DNA from: MED-G82 sp964342675
GTDB taxonomy: Bacteria > Pseudomonadota > Gammaproteobacteria > Magnimaribacterales > D2472
Assembly (NCBI GenBank): GCA_964342675.1
Contig: CAYFFR010000003.1
Span: forward strand, 1 to 56,862
Length of the DNA: 56,862 nt
Direction: 5' to 3'
A program made the position numbers and the translations under genes. Below are positions 7,316 to 16,289 of the stretch, piece by piece. Every line of letters starts with the position of its first letter. Position 1 is the stretch's first letter. The notes beneath the pieces were generated by a model. The model did no database searches and was not told where the DNA came from. It worked only from the letters and a program-made list of their open reading frames with translations.

Positions 7316-8446
7316 CTAGATTTTATAGTTTATGTTAAAAGGTGTATATCTTTTACAAGCCTCCAAATAATTCTTGATCTGAGCTCTTTCAGACCTACAA
7401 TATTTTTTCACAGCCTCTTCAAAATCTTTATTTAAAAAATAATGAAATGAATATGTTAATTTAGGTTCGAAGCCTCGTCTTATTTTATGCTCTCCTTGAA
7501 CGCCAGGATCGAAGCACGCTATATTATTCTTTATGCAATAATCAATACCCTGATAATAACAACATTCAAAATGCAGATTACTAACTTTTTTTAAGGCACC
7601 CCAATGCCTACCATAAAGGATATCTTTGCCCTTAAAGCATAGTGATGCAGCAATGGGTTCATTCTCCTGATAAGCAAAAAAAATAATTGGCTTAAATATC
7701 TGATTTGCGGTATTAATTTTAGAAAAGAATTCTCTCGTTAGATATGGGTTCTGACCTCTCTCATAGTATGTTTGTTGATAGAATAAATAAAAAAAATCCC
7801 AATCTTCTAATGTAATTTGATCCCACTCTTTTTGAATAAATGAAATATTATTTCTTGCTACACTCTTCCTCTCTTTTTTTATAGTTGATCTTTGTCTGGA
7901 TGTGAAAATTGATAAGAAATCATCAAAATTATCATATCCTTTGTTTTTCCAAATAAATCGATAACTATGTCTTTCAATAAACTCTTTTTGTTTAAGAATC
8001 TCATGATTATTATTTTTTGGGAATAATATATGCCAGCTTTCAATATTATCTTCGTTAAGAATTGCAATGGCTTTATCTATTAACTCAATTTTATCTTTTT
8101 CTGTTCTGCCAAGAATTCTATTCCCTTCACATGGAGTAAATGGAACCGCAGTTAACAGTTTTGGATAATAACTTCTGTTTGACCCCATCAAAGCATTTGC
8201 CCATTGATAATCAAACACAAACTCTCCATAGCTATTAAATTTTTTATATAGAGGTAAAAAACTTAATAATTCTCCATGATTAAATTTACCTAAGTGATGA
8301 GACTCCCATCCTGAATTTTTAGATGCAGAATTACTTTCTTCTAAGGCGCTTAGAAATTTTAAATTCTCAAATACATTGGTTTGTTCAAAAGACACTTTCG
8401 ATGCATTTATACTATTTATATCTATTCTTTTTATTTTTGATTTCAT
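7316..8446 (-). CDS. DUF482 / GNAT-fold acyltransferase (COG3146)
   Basis: This 376-residue cytoplasmic protein belongs to the DUF482 family, often annotated as a peptidoglycan-biosynthesis-related or GNAT N-acyltransferase. Typical segments are GWESHHLG near residue 47, VPFTPCEGNRIL near residue 101, FTSRQRSTIKKERK near residue 184, and the C-terminal LYGRHWG, LHFECCYYQGIDYCI and FDPGVQGEHKIRRGFEP. No substrate has been firmly established for the family. It lies between ubiA (4 bp upstream) and yqiB (2 bp downstream), so it is transcribed with the ubiquinone genes. I see no sign that it takes part in that pathway. Confidence 0.85.
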   Translation of the reverse strand: MKSKIKRIDINSINASKVSFEQTNVFENLKFLSALEESNSASKNSGWESHHLGKFNHGELLSFLPLYKKFNSYGEFVFDYQWANALMGSNRSYYPKLLTAVPFTPCEGNRILGRTEKDKIELIDKAIAILNEDNIESWHILFPKNNNHEILKQKEFIERHSYRFIWKNKGYDNFDDFLSIFTSRQRSTIKKERKSVARNNISFIQKEWDQITLEDWDFFYLFYQQTYYERGQNPYLTREFFSKINTANQIFKPIIFFAYQENEPIAASLCFKGKDILYGRHWGALKKVSNLHFECCYYQGIDYCIKNNIACFDPGVQGEHKIRRGFEPKLTYSFHYFLNKDFEEAVKKYCRSERAQIKNYLEACKRYTPFNINYKI

Positions 8447-8450
8447 TTAT

Positions 8451-9290
8451 TTAAACCATATAACAATATACGGCGACAACTGATATAAATAAAATTGCCC
8501 AATGATTATTTTGGAATGCTTCTAAATATTCTTCTTTCTTAGCTAAGTTATTTTGGAATATAAAAAAGAAGATCAAGCCGAACAGACCTATAAACCATTC
8601 CCAATTTAATTTATCTATAAAACCAATCACAGAGAATAAAATCATTGCAATTAATTGAAATAGAGCAATAACTTTTAATGTATGACGCCCCCACCATAAT
8701 GGAGTAGATTGAATTCCAAGCCTCTCATCATCTACTACATCACATAAGCCATAATAAGAATCATACGCAATCGTTAGTGAGGCAATAGCAAAATATAATA
8801 GCAACATTGTTGGGTTATTAAGCTGATCTGTCATAGCGAACACAATGATAACGGGGTTGAATGTTAATCCAAGAAATAGTTGAGGACCTATAAAGAATCT
8901 CTTAGTTAATGGGTAAATAACTATCATCAGTGCAAAAAATATACTGATGAGCGCTGTATTTGAATTAGTAAAACTCAAGAGCATCAGGCTAATTAATGAT
9001 AAAACTATAAAAATAAGCCATCCTTCTTTAATTGTGAGCTCTTTAGCAGGAATAGGGCGGTTTTTGGTTCTAGTTACATTATTATCAATATTACTATCCC
9101 ATATATCGTTAATTACACATCCTGCTGATCTAACGACAATGCTGCCAATCACCACTACAAGCAGACTTCTTATAGATAGATTGCCTTGCGTACTTATTAC
9201 TAATGCTAGAATAGCAGGCCACATCAATAGATAAATTCCTATTGGCTTATCAAGTCGCATTAGCACTAAGGCAGCAACAATTTTCTTCAT
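8451..9290 (-). CDS. ubiA: 4-hydroxybenzoate polyprenyltransferase UbiA
   Basis: UbiA attaches the polyprenyl tail to 4-hydroxybenzoate, the first membrane step of ubiquinone synthesis. The 279-residue protein is almost entirely hydrophobic, with eight or nine membrane helices. The first prenyl-diphosphate/Mg2+ motif is NDIWDSNIDNNVTRTKNRP (from residue 61) and the second is near YDSYYGLCDVVDDERLGI (about residue 175). The start overlaps the end of ubiC by four bases, giving the usual ubiC-ubiA operon. coq7, a later step of the same pathway, is at 45.6 kb. Confidence 0.95.
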   Translation of the reverse strand: MKKIVAALVLMRLDKPIGIYLLMWPAILALVISTQGNLSIRSLLVVVIGSIVVRSAGCVINDIWDSNIDNNVTRTKNRPIPAKELTIKEGWLIFIVLSLISLMLLSFTNSNTALISIFFALMIVIYPLTKRFFIGPQLFLGLTFNPVIIVFAMTDQLNNPTMLLLYFAIASLTIAYDSYYGLCDVVDDERLGIQSTPLWWGRHTLKVIALFQLIAMILFSVIGFIDKLNWEWFIGLFGLIFFFIFQNNLAKKEEYLEAFQNNHWAILFISVVAVYCYMV

Positions 9291-9778
9291 ATCCCCAAGA
9301 ATACTTCCATAATGCTAAGGGGGTAACCCTTAATTTTATAAAGAGTCTTTCTGCCCCATACAGTTTTTTCAGTATTAGTTTTAAATTTTGCAAACACTCT
9401 ATTAGTATTGATAAATAATTTGCTTTTAAAAATTAGATCTCCAAGAGGTTGATTTCCAATATTTTTTAGATCATTTGATCCCTTGGAGGAGGCAAGGGGA
9501 GTGATAATGCTTCTAGCATACACAATAGGCTTATTATCTCCATATAGTAAAACCTCTCTTATTCTTATTAATTGAGGATCAATATTCATATCTGTATATT
9601 CAGATATCTGTGCTCGACCTAGACCATCATTAAGTACCTCAAGCCTAAACTCTGCTTCTGCAGAGATCTTCTTTGTTATAGAGCCTTCTTCGTGTAACCA
9701 TTCAAGAATTTTTTCATCTTTAAGTTTGAGACGTAAGGATGAATTTGATAGCCATTTACCTAATCTTTTAGCTCGCAT
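9287..9778 (-). CDS. ubiC: Chorismate lyase UbiC
   Basis: UbiC converts chorismate to 4-hydroxybenzoate and pyruvate, supplying UbiA. The 163-residue length fits. Recognisable parts are LKLKDEKILEWLHEEGS near the start, REVLLYGDNKPIVYARSIIT in the middle with the conserved arginine, NQPLGDLIF, and the C-terminal GRKTLYKIKGYPLSIMEVFL with the conserved glutamate. A TATAAT on the minus strand lies 24 bp before the start. It is divergent from rubredoxin across a 96-bp spacer and translationally coupled to ubiA. Confidence 0.92.
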   Translation of the reverse strand: MRAKRLGKWLSNSSLRLKLKDEKILEWLHEEGSITKKISAEAEFRLEVLNDGLGRAQISEYTDMNIDPQLIRIREVLLYGDNKPIVYARSIITPLASSKGSNDLKNIGNQPLGDLIFKSKLFINTNRVFAKFKTNTEKTVWGRKTLYKIKGYPLSIMEVFLGI

Positions 9779-9801
9779 GAATTAGATCTATAAAATCTGA
9801 T

Positions 9802-9807
9802 ATTATA
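9802..9807 (-). promoter_or_regulatory. Possible -10 element for ubiC-ubiA
   Basis: The minus strand reads TATAAT 24 bp upstream of the ubiC ATG. The hexamer 17 bp further upstream is a poor -35, so only the -10 is convincing. It fits the divergent layout, but such hexamers are frequent in AT-rich DNA. Confidence 0.35.
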
Positions 9808-9874
9808 GCGTGCTTACATTTTCATTAATGCTACATTTAGTCGAATATTAAAGAGATAATTAAGAGAGAGATCA

Positions 9875-10048
9875 ATGGAATATAAAAAATGGGAATGCAT
9901 TGTATGCGGTTTGATATATGATGAAGAGTTGGGCTGGCCTGACGATGGCATCGCTCCAGGCACCTCATGGGATGATGTTCCTGATGATTGGTTATGTCCA
10001 GATTGTGGAGTTGGCAAAGAAGACTTTGAAATGATTGAGATTGAATAA
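9875..10048 (+). CDS. Rubredoxin
   Basis: This small gene encodes a 57-residue rubredoxin, a one-iron electron carrier. The iron is held by two knuckles, CIVCG (Cys8, Cys11) and CPDCG (Cys41, Cys44). The aromatic and acidic core (Y-K-W, GLIYDEELGWPDDGI, WDDVPDDW) is typical. The start is the ATG after GAGAGAGATCA. In aerobic gammaproteobacteria rubredoxins often serve alkane hydroxylases, but no such enzyme is encoded nearby, so its partner is unknown. The symporter gene starts three bases after its stop. Confidence 0.95.
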   Translation: MEYKKWECIVCGLIYDEELGWPDDGIAPGTSWDDVPDDWLCPDCGVGKEDFEMIEIE

Positions 10049-10051
10049 ATA

Positions 10052-11299
10052 ATGGATGCCCCAAAGAACTTAACTAGAAATGTCCTAATAGGGATGGCTT
10101 TGGGAGTTGTAATTGCATCAATCTTTTATTATTCCACAAACCTTATCCCTCAAAGCTTATCTTTTTTTACAGAAAAGTATTTATTTAATCTTGGGGGACA
10201 GATTTTTAAGAATTTGTTGATGCTAGTTGTGGTTCCGCTTGTTTTCTTTTCACTTGTATCTGGAATCTCATCTATCTCCAATATGGTCAAGCTAGGATCT
10301 ATTGCAACAAAAACCATTGGACTATATTTAATCACTACCGGGATAGCTGTTAGTTTAGCTTTACTATTTGGATGGGCATTGAACCTTTCTGGTGCTGGGA
10401 CCGAGATTATTCCATACACACCTCCGCCTGGTGATTCAAGTCTTTATGGCACTGTGCTTAGGATATTCCCTAATAATATTTTTGGAGCTTTTATAGAAAA
10501 TAATATGCTAGGAATAGTATTTATAAGCATCTTATTTGGGATAGCATTAAACCTTACAGATGATATAACAAATGGCCTCTCTAGATCTTTTGAGAGATTT
10601 AATATTGTCTTCCTTAAGATAGTTCTATTAATAATGGGCTTTGCTCCAATAGGTGTATTTTGTTTGATGGGAAGCTATGTCATGGATAAAGGTCTAGATA
10701 TATTTGGAGATCTAGCCCAGTATGTCATCTTATTAATCTTTGTTTTATTTTTTCATCTTTTATTTACTTATTCATTGATGCTCAAGCTTCTTGCAAAATT
10801 AAATCCATTAATTTTTTTTAAAAAGATGAGAAATGTTGCGCTATTCGCTTTTTCAACCTCATCAAGTGCAGCCACCATACCTGTTACCTTAAAAACTGTA
10901 ACTGATGATCTTGGGGTCAAGAAAGATGTTTCTGCATTTGTAGTTCCCGTAGGGGCAACCATCAATATGGATGGCACAGCTATTATGCAAGGCCTTGCAA
11001 CAATGTTTATTGCTAGCACAGTAGGAGTGGATTTAACTTTTGTTCAATATTGCCAAATAGTATTGCTTGCGATAGTTACTTCTATTGGAACCGCTGCTGT
11101 TCCTTCAGCAGGAACAGTGACATTAGCACTGATTCTCGGGTCTGTTGGCTTGCCCTTAGATGCAATCGGTTTGATATTAGCCGTTGATAGGATCTTAGAT
11201 ATGATGCGAACTTCTGTTAATGTTTGTGGTGATGCAGCTGTGTCCTGCATAGTTGCAAAATCAGAAGGCTTATTAGACGAAGAGATCTTCTTAAAATAG
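10052..11299 (+). CDS. Na+ (or H+)/dicarboxylate-glutamate symporter, DAACS family
   Basis: This 415-residue inner-membrane transporter of the GltP/DctA/Glt-Ph type moves acidic amino acids or C4-dicarboxylates with cations. Eight helices and two re-entrant loops are expected. The diagnostic motifs are the serine-rich FSTSSSAATIPVT (about residue 265), VVPVGATINMDGTAIMQG (helix 7 NMDGT, about residue 300) and the helical hairpin 2 segment TAAVPSAGTVTLALIL. The ending RILDMMRTSVNVCGDAA carries substrate-contact residues. Substrate and coupling ion cannot be read with certainty. It lies between rubredoxin and the ion-pumping pyrophosphatase. Confidence 0.9.
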   Translation: MDAPKNLTRNVLIGMALGVVIASIFYYSTNLIPQSLSFFTEKYLFNLGGQIFKNLLMLVVVPLVFFSLVSGISSISNMVKLGSIATKTIGLYLITTGIAVSLALLFGWALNLSGAGTEIIPYTPPPGDSSLYGTVLRIFPNNIFGAFIENNMLGIVFISILFGIALNLTDDITNGLSRSFERFNIVFLKIVLLIMGFAPIGVFCLMGSYVMDKGLDIFGDLAQYVILLIFVLFFHLLFTYSLMLKLLAKLNPLIFFKKMRNVALFAFSTSSSAATIPVTLKTVTDDLGVKKDVSAFVVPVGATINMDGTAIMQGLATMFIASTVGVDLTFVQYCQIVLLAIVTSIGTAAVPSAGTVTLALILGSVGLPLDAIGLILAVDRILDMMRTSVNVCGDAAVSCIVAKSEGLLDEEIFLK

Positions 11300-11364
11300 A
11301 TTCTAAATATAATTTTTTTTATCTCATTATTTGATAAAATGCACCCTTTAAAAAGAGGCTCCTT

Positions 11365-13389
11365 ATGAACATTTCTTTGATCCCATCTGTGTTAGGCATT
11401 GTTGGTCTAGTTTTTGCTTTTGTTGTTTATTTTTTAGTTATGAGATACCCAGATGGCGAAGATAAGGTAAAAAAAATTGGAGACCAGATTCACAAAGGGG
11501 CGCTTACTTTTATGAAGACAGAATATAAGTATTTACTTATCTTCATCCTGGTTCTAGTTATCCTCGCATATATATTTTTAGGCCAAGCATCAGCAATTGC
11601 AGTGATTGTTGGGGCGGCCTGTTCATCTTTAGCTGGATTCATAGGAATGTATGCTGCAACTAAAGCAAATGTTAGAACTGCTACAGCAGCACAAAAGGAT
11701 GGCCCTGCAGCAGCTTTATCGGTCTCATTCTATGGTGGGTCTGTCATGGGCTTGTGTGTTGCGGCATTAGGTTTAATTGGATTAGGGGGGCTATATTTCT
11801 TCTTCATTGGGGATGTAGCTTTTGAAGCTCTAAATGAAAAGAATGTTCATGCATTAGAAGGTTTTGGAATGGGAGCTTCAGTAGTAGCTTTATTTTCAAG
11901 AGTTGGAGGTGGTATTTTTACAAAAAGTGCTGATGTTGGAGCAGATTTAGTTGGAAAGATAGAGGCAGGAATCCCAGAAGATGATCCAAGAAACCCAGGC
12001 GTTATAGCAGATAATGTTGGCGACAATGTAGGAGATGTTGCTGGAATGGGTTCAGATATTTTCGAGTCATACTGTGGCGCGATGATAGCCTCAATTGCTA
12101 TCGCATATACAATGAGCTCTACAGAAAAAATGATCTTGCCTTTGGCACTTGCATCAACAGGTTTAATAGCATCTATTATTGGTATTTTTATAGTTAAGCT
12201 TCAATCAGCAAGATCGCCAGCAAGTGCCCTAAGATCTGGCACTCTATTGGCACCAATTATTTTTATAGTTTTAGCATATTTTTTAATTGAAAGACTTAGT
12301 ACAGTAGAGATAGGAGTATGGTGGTGTGTAGTTTGTGGGGCTGTAGGCGGAGTATTAATTGGGCTCATAACAGAGTATTACACAGGGGGTAATCCTGTTA
12401 AGAAGATAGCAGGGTCTGGAGAAACTGGTCCGGCTACTGTAATGATTTCTGGTTTATCAGTAGGCATGCAGTCTGTTGTTATACCAATTATCGTTCTTGC
12501 TTGTATTATTTTGGTTTCTACAACATTAGTAGATGGAGTTTATGGAGTTGGTATTGCAGCAGTTGGCATGCTTTCAACAGTTGGTATTACTATGGCTATT
12601 GATGCCTATGGACCAGTTGCTGATAACGCAGGCGGAATTGCTGAGATGTCTGGTATGGGGGCAGAAGTAAGGGAGATTACAGACTCATTAGACGAACTAG
12701 GCAATACAACAGCAGCTATAGGTAAGGGTTTTGCAATTGGTGCTGCTGCATTAGCAGCATTGGCAATAATTTCAGCATATTCTGCTCAGGTTTCAGTTAA
12801 ATATGGAGATGCCTTTTCTTTGGCTCTTACTAACCCAATTGTTTTAGTTGGAATGTTTATAGGTATTTGTATACCTTTTTTAATATCATCTATTACGATG
12901 ACAGCTGTTGGAGATGCTGCTTTTGCAATGATTAATGAAATTAGAAGACAATTTAAAGAAATAACTGGTCTCATGGAGGGTACTGCAGATCCAGACTCTG
13001 AAAAATGTGTTGAAATTGCTACCACAGCTGCACTTAAAAAAATGATGCTTCCGGGAATCATTGCTGTATCTATGCCTCCAATTATTGGTTTTGGTCTAGG
13101 AGCAATTGCATTAGGCGGGATGTTAGCTGGAGGTCTTTTGGGCTGTGTCGCATTAGCTCTATTTATGGCCAATGCTGGAGGTGCTTGGGATAATGCTAAG
13201 AAGTTTGTAGAAAAGGGAAATCTAGGAGGCAAGGGATCCGATACTCATGCTGCAACAGTTGTTGGTGATACTGTTGGTGATCCCTTTAAAGATACATCAG
13301 GACCATCAATGAACATCCTTATAAATGTGATGGCAATTGTCAGTCTTGTTATATCAGGATTAGTCCCTCTTAAAGGCATATTATTTTAA
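11365..13389 (+). CDS. hppA: K+-dependent membrane pyrophosphatase, probably Na+-translocating
   Basis: This 674-residue protein has about 16 membrane helices and couples pyrophosphate hydrolysis to ion pumping across the inner membrane. The substrate-binding core is DVGADLVGKIEAGIPEDDPRNP, followed by DNVGDNVGD, and a second acidic cluster lies near the C-terminus (KGSDTHAATVVGDTVGDPFKD). Ala450 and Gly453 in GNTTAAIGKG occupy the positions that are Lys and Thr in K+-independent enzymes, so it should be K+-dependent. Glu234 in SDIFESYCG sits where Na+-pumping enzymes such as that of Thermotoga have their gate glutamate, one turn before its place in plant-type H+ pumps. Na+ transport is therefore the better prediction. 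It ends overlapping convergent recG by four bases. Confidence 0.93.
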   Translation: MNISLIPSVLGIVGLVFAFVVYFLVMRYPDGEDKVKKIGDQIHKGALTFMKTEYKYLLIFILVLVILAYIFLGQASAIAVIVGAACSSLAGFIGMYAATKANVRTATAAQKDGPAAALSVSFYGGSVMGLCVAALGLIGLGGLYFFFIGDVAFEALNEKNVHALEGFGMGASVVALFSRVGGGIFTKSADVGADLVGKIEAGIPEDDPRNPGVIADNVGDNVGDVAGMGSDIFESYCGAMIASIAIAYTMSSTEKMILPLALASTGLIASIIGIFIVKLQSARSPASALRSGTLLAPIIFIVLAYFLIERLSTVEIGVWWCVVCGAVGGVLIGLITEYYTGGNPVKKIAGSGETGPATVMISGLSVGMQSVVIPIIVLACIILVSTTLVDGVYGVGIAAVGMLSTVGITMAIDAYGPVADNAGGIAEMSGMGAEVREITDSLDELGNTTAAIGKGFAIGAAALAALAIISAYSAQVSVKYGDAFSLALTNPIVLVGMFIGICIPFLISSITMTAVGDAAFAMINEIRRQFKEITGLMEGTADPDSEKCVEIATTAALKKMMLPGIIAVSMPPIIGFGLGAIALGGMLAGGLLGCVALALFMANAGGAWDNAKKFVEKGNLGGKGSDTHAATVVGDTVGDPFKDTSGPSMNILINVMAIVSLVISGLVPLKGILF

Positions 13390-15449
13390 GCATCAGCATA
13401 GTCAATAGATCCTGACAACCATCGCTTGCTTAATTTTTTAGCGACCATAGGATTATTTTTACTAATCGTTTCAGCTATTTCCTTTGTTTCTGCAATGTAT
13501 TTGCTATCTCTAATTAGGTTTGTGTATTTAAATGGAATGACTCCAGTTTGTTGAGCACCCATGATTTCTCCAGGACCCCTAATCTCTAGATCCTTTTCTG
13601 CAATAACAAAGCCATCATTTGTATTACACAACACATTTAACCTAGTTTCAGAAGGAGTATTTAATCTGTGTTGGTGAAGTAAGATACAATGGCTTTCTTT
13701 GAACCCTCGGCCAACTCTCCCTCTGAGCTGATGTAGTTGCGCTAACCCAAATCTTTCAGCATTTTCTATAACCATTATGTCAGCATCTGGAATATCAACA
13801 CCAACCTCTATGACTGTTGTTGATACCAATACAAAGTATTGTTTATTCTTGAAAGAATCAATTTCTTTATCCTTGTCTTCTTTTGACATTCTGCCGTGTA
13901 TTAAACCCACTCTATCTTCACCGAAAAACTCTCTTAACTCATCACTTGTTTCAATCACTGAACTAACATCAAGGGCCTCTGATTCCTCAACTAAGGGACA
14001 AACCCAATATGCCAAGCTACCTTCTTTGCAAGATTTTTTCAGACGACTTATTAATTTATTTTTCGATTGCATTGATAACATAGTTGTTTTTATAGGCTGT
14101 CTTCCGGGAGGCATCTCATCTATGACTGATATATCCATATTTGCATAAATACTCATTGATAAGGTCCTTGGGATGGGTGTTGCGGTCAAGGTCAATTGGT
14201 GAGCAGAGAGGGTTTTTTCTTTAGATTTATTAATGAAAGAAAGCCTTTGATTCACTCCAAATCTATGTTGTTCATCAATAATAACAAGGGCTAAATTTTG
14301 AAATTTAACGTCTTCTTGAAAAATTGCATGTGTACCTATAAGAAAATTTATTTTTCCTAATCTAACTCTATCTATTATCGATGTTCGTTCTCTTTTTTTC
14401 ATACCACTAGTCAATAAAGCAATTTCATGGGAATGGCTAGGAAAATACTTCTGTATATTCTCAAAATGCTGTTGTGCTAGCAATGTTGTAGGAGCCATAA
14501 AGCCAACCTGATACCCTGAGTCTAAGGCCTTAGTAGCAGCAATAATTGCAACTGCAGTCTTTCCAGACCCCACATCCCCTTGGACTAGCCGCATCATGGG
14601 ACTGCTAATCATTAAATCATCACCGATTTCTTTGCATGTTCTTTCTTGTGCATTCGTAAGCTTATAACCGAAACTATCATCAAAATCTTTGAACCACGAA
14701 CCAATTTTCATACAGGTATTTGCTTTCGTTAATTTATGTTTTTTCTTTAGGTCGATCATACTAACTTGAAAAGCAATCATTTCTTCTTTCATTAATCTAA
14801 CCCTTGCTGGATGTGATCCTCCGGGCACCAACTCTGCAACATTAATATTAGGTTCAGGAGAGTGAATGATCTTTAATGCCTCTTTAATTTCCATATTGAA
14901 GTTTTTATCATAAACAGAAAGATCAACATGATCTTTTACAAAATCGTATCTATTTAAGGATTCTTTAATAAAAGATCTAATTTTATTTTGACTTATCCCT
15001 TTAGTAATCCTGTATATCGGTGTTAACGTGGTTTCATTATTTTGAAATACATCTTTTGAAATTTCGTATTCTGGATGAATCATTTCTAACCCATACCTGC
15101 TCAATGAAGTCTTCCCATAACACCTGATCTTATAACCAGACCTAAATTGTTTTGTTTGATTGGGGTGAAAGTAAAATAATCTAACATTAATATGAGACTT
15201 TTGATCTGCAATCTTTACTACTAACATTTTCCTGGGCCTATATATCGCTTGGGATGAAATAATCTTTCCTTCAATATAAGCTTCATCTCCTGGTACAAGA
15301 TCACTAATGCGAGATAGCTTTGTCCTATCTTGATATCCATATGGCAGGTGAAAACAAAGATCTTGTAAATCAAAAATACCCAAAGCATTCAACTTAGAGA
15401 GAATCGCAGGACCAATACCACGAAGATTTTTTAAATCTAAATTCGCCAC
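13386..15449 (-). CDS. recG: ATP-dependent DNA helicase RecG
   Basis: RecG remodels stalled replication forks and branch-migrates Holliday junctions. The 687-residue length is normal. An N-terminal wedge/OB region (about 1-220, with GIGPAILSKLNALGI at the start) precedes the superfamily 2 helicase core. Walker A is GDVGSGKT near residue 293, the helicase box is DEQHRFGV, motif III is TLTATPIPRTL, and the C-terminal helicase motifs are HGRM, VSTTVIEVGVDIP and QLRGRVGRG. It is divergent from the SDR gene with a 38-bp spacer and converges on hppA with overlapping stops. Confidence 0.96.
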   Translation of the reverse strand: MANLDLKNLRGIGPAILSKLNALGIFDLQDLCFHLPYGYQDRTKLSRISDLVPGDEAYIEGKIISSQAIYRPRKMLVVKIADQKSHINVRLFYFHPNQTKQFRSGYKIRCYGKTSLSRYGLEMIHPEYEISKDVFQNNETTLTPIYRITKGISQNKIRSFIKESLNRYDFVKDHVDLSVYDKNFNMEIKEALKIIHSPEPNINVAELVPGGSHPARVRLMKEEMIAFQVSMIDLKKKHKLTKANTCMKIGSWFKDFDDSFGYKLTNAQERTCKEIGDDLMISSPMMRLVQGDVGSGKTAVAIIAATKALDSGYQVGFMAPTTLLAQQHFENIQKYFPSHSHEIALLTSGMKKRERTSIIDRVRLGKINFLIGTHAIFQEDVKFQNLALVIIDEQHRFGVNQRLSFINKSKEKTLSAHQLTLTATPIPRTLSMSIYANMDISVIDEMPPGRQPIKTTMLSMQSKNKLISRLKKSCKEGSLAYWVCPLVEESEALDVSSVIETSDELREFFGEDRVGLIHGRMSKEDKDKEIDSFKNKQYFVLVSTTVIEVGVDIPDADIMVIENAERFGLAQLHQLRGRVGRGFKESHCILLHQHRLNTPSETRLNVLCNTNDGFVIAEKDLEIRGPGEIMGAQQTGVIPFKYTNLIRDSKYIAETKEIAETISKNNPMVAKKLSKRWLSGSIDYADA

Positions 15450-15487
15450 AAATCGATAATACTTTTAATATAGAAGTCTGTACAACA

Positions 15488-16276
15488 ATGAAAAAGAAAA
15501 TTTTATTTTTTGGATATGGAGATCTAGGCTCTAGATTAGAATATATTAGCAAAAATGATCTATTGATTACTGCTATTTCAAGATCTCATGAAGCGTTAAA
15601 AAATGCTGGTTTTCCGATTTCTTTTGATTGGAAAGAACATCACTCAGAGAGCATACAATTAGCAACAGACTATGATGGATTAATAATTACACTTACACCA
15701 GAATCTTCTTCAAGAAAGGGGTATCAGGCTGCTTATATAGATGGATTAAGGGCAATTCTCAGAATTCTTAGCAAGATAAATTTTAAAAAAATTTTGTTTA
15801 TATCTTCTACTAGAGTTTATGGTAAGCATCATATAGGTGAGATAACAGAGGAAACTTCTGCTCAACCAGATGATTTTAGAGGAGAAATTATTTTAGAATC
15901 TGAGAAAATCATTCAGAAGCATTTTAAGCATGATCATTTATTGATTGCTCGTTTATCTGGTCTATATGATGAAGACGCTACTGACTATTTAGCTAGTCTT
16001 AAAGAAGGATATAACAGAGACAAGATAATACTCCCTTCAAAGTCATCTAATAGAATTAGTCGACAGAAGGTAGTAAAAATCATTAGAAAATATTTTCTTA
16101 ATTCAGTCTCAAGTGGGATCCTTAATGTTAGCGAACCGACAATAGAATACAAAGAAAGGTTTATGTCATTATATCCAGATTTAAATTTCTTAGATTACTT
16201 TATAGAACCAAGCAATTTTAAGATCTTCAATTTAACTAAATTTAATAATAGTAAGTTATTAGAGGATATATACTAG
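15488..16276 (+). CDS. NAD(P)-binding SDR/epimerase-like protein (YeeZ-like)
   Basis: The 262-residue protein begins with a Rossmann dinucleotide loop, FFGYGDLGSRL (GxGxxG), followed by FISSTRVYGKH, where the STRVYG segment resembles the Ser/Tyr active region of extended SDRs. A YxxxK is not clear: the lysine four residues after the tyrosine is absent in the usual place. The best family description is NAD-dependent epimerase/dehydratase-like, similar to E. coli YeeZ. The substrate is unknown. It stands at the head of the rightward yicC-gmk-rpoZ-spoT group, seven bases before the first yicC start. Confidence 0.75.
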   Translation: MKKKILFFGYGDLGSRLEYISKNDLLITAISRSHEALKNAGFPISFDWKEHHSESIQLATDYDGLIITLTPESSSRKGYQAAYIDGLRAILRILSKINFKKILFISSTRVYGKHHIGEITEETSAQPDDFRGEIILESEKIIQKHFKHDHLLIARLSGLYDEDATDYLASLKEGYNRDKIILPSKSSNRISRQKVVKIIRKYFLNSVSSGILNVSEPTIEYKERFMSLYPDLNFLDYFIEPSNFKIFNLTKFNNSKLLEDIY

Positions 16277-16289
16277 TTGTATTATGGGC

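Noticed and set aside
12786..13232. Long open frame on the minus strand inside hppA (148 codons)
   Set aside because: It lies wholly antisense to a conserved membrane protein, its translation resembles no family, and it has no ribosome site. It reflects the codon use of the real gene.
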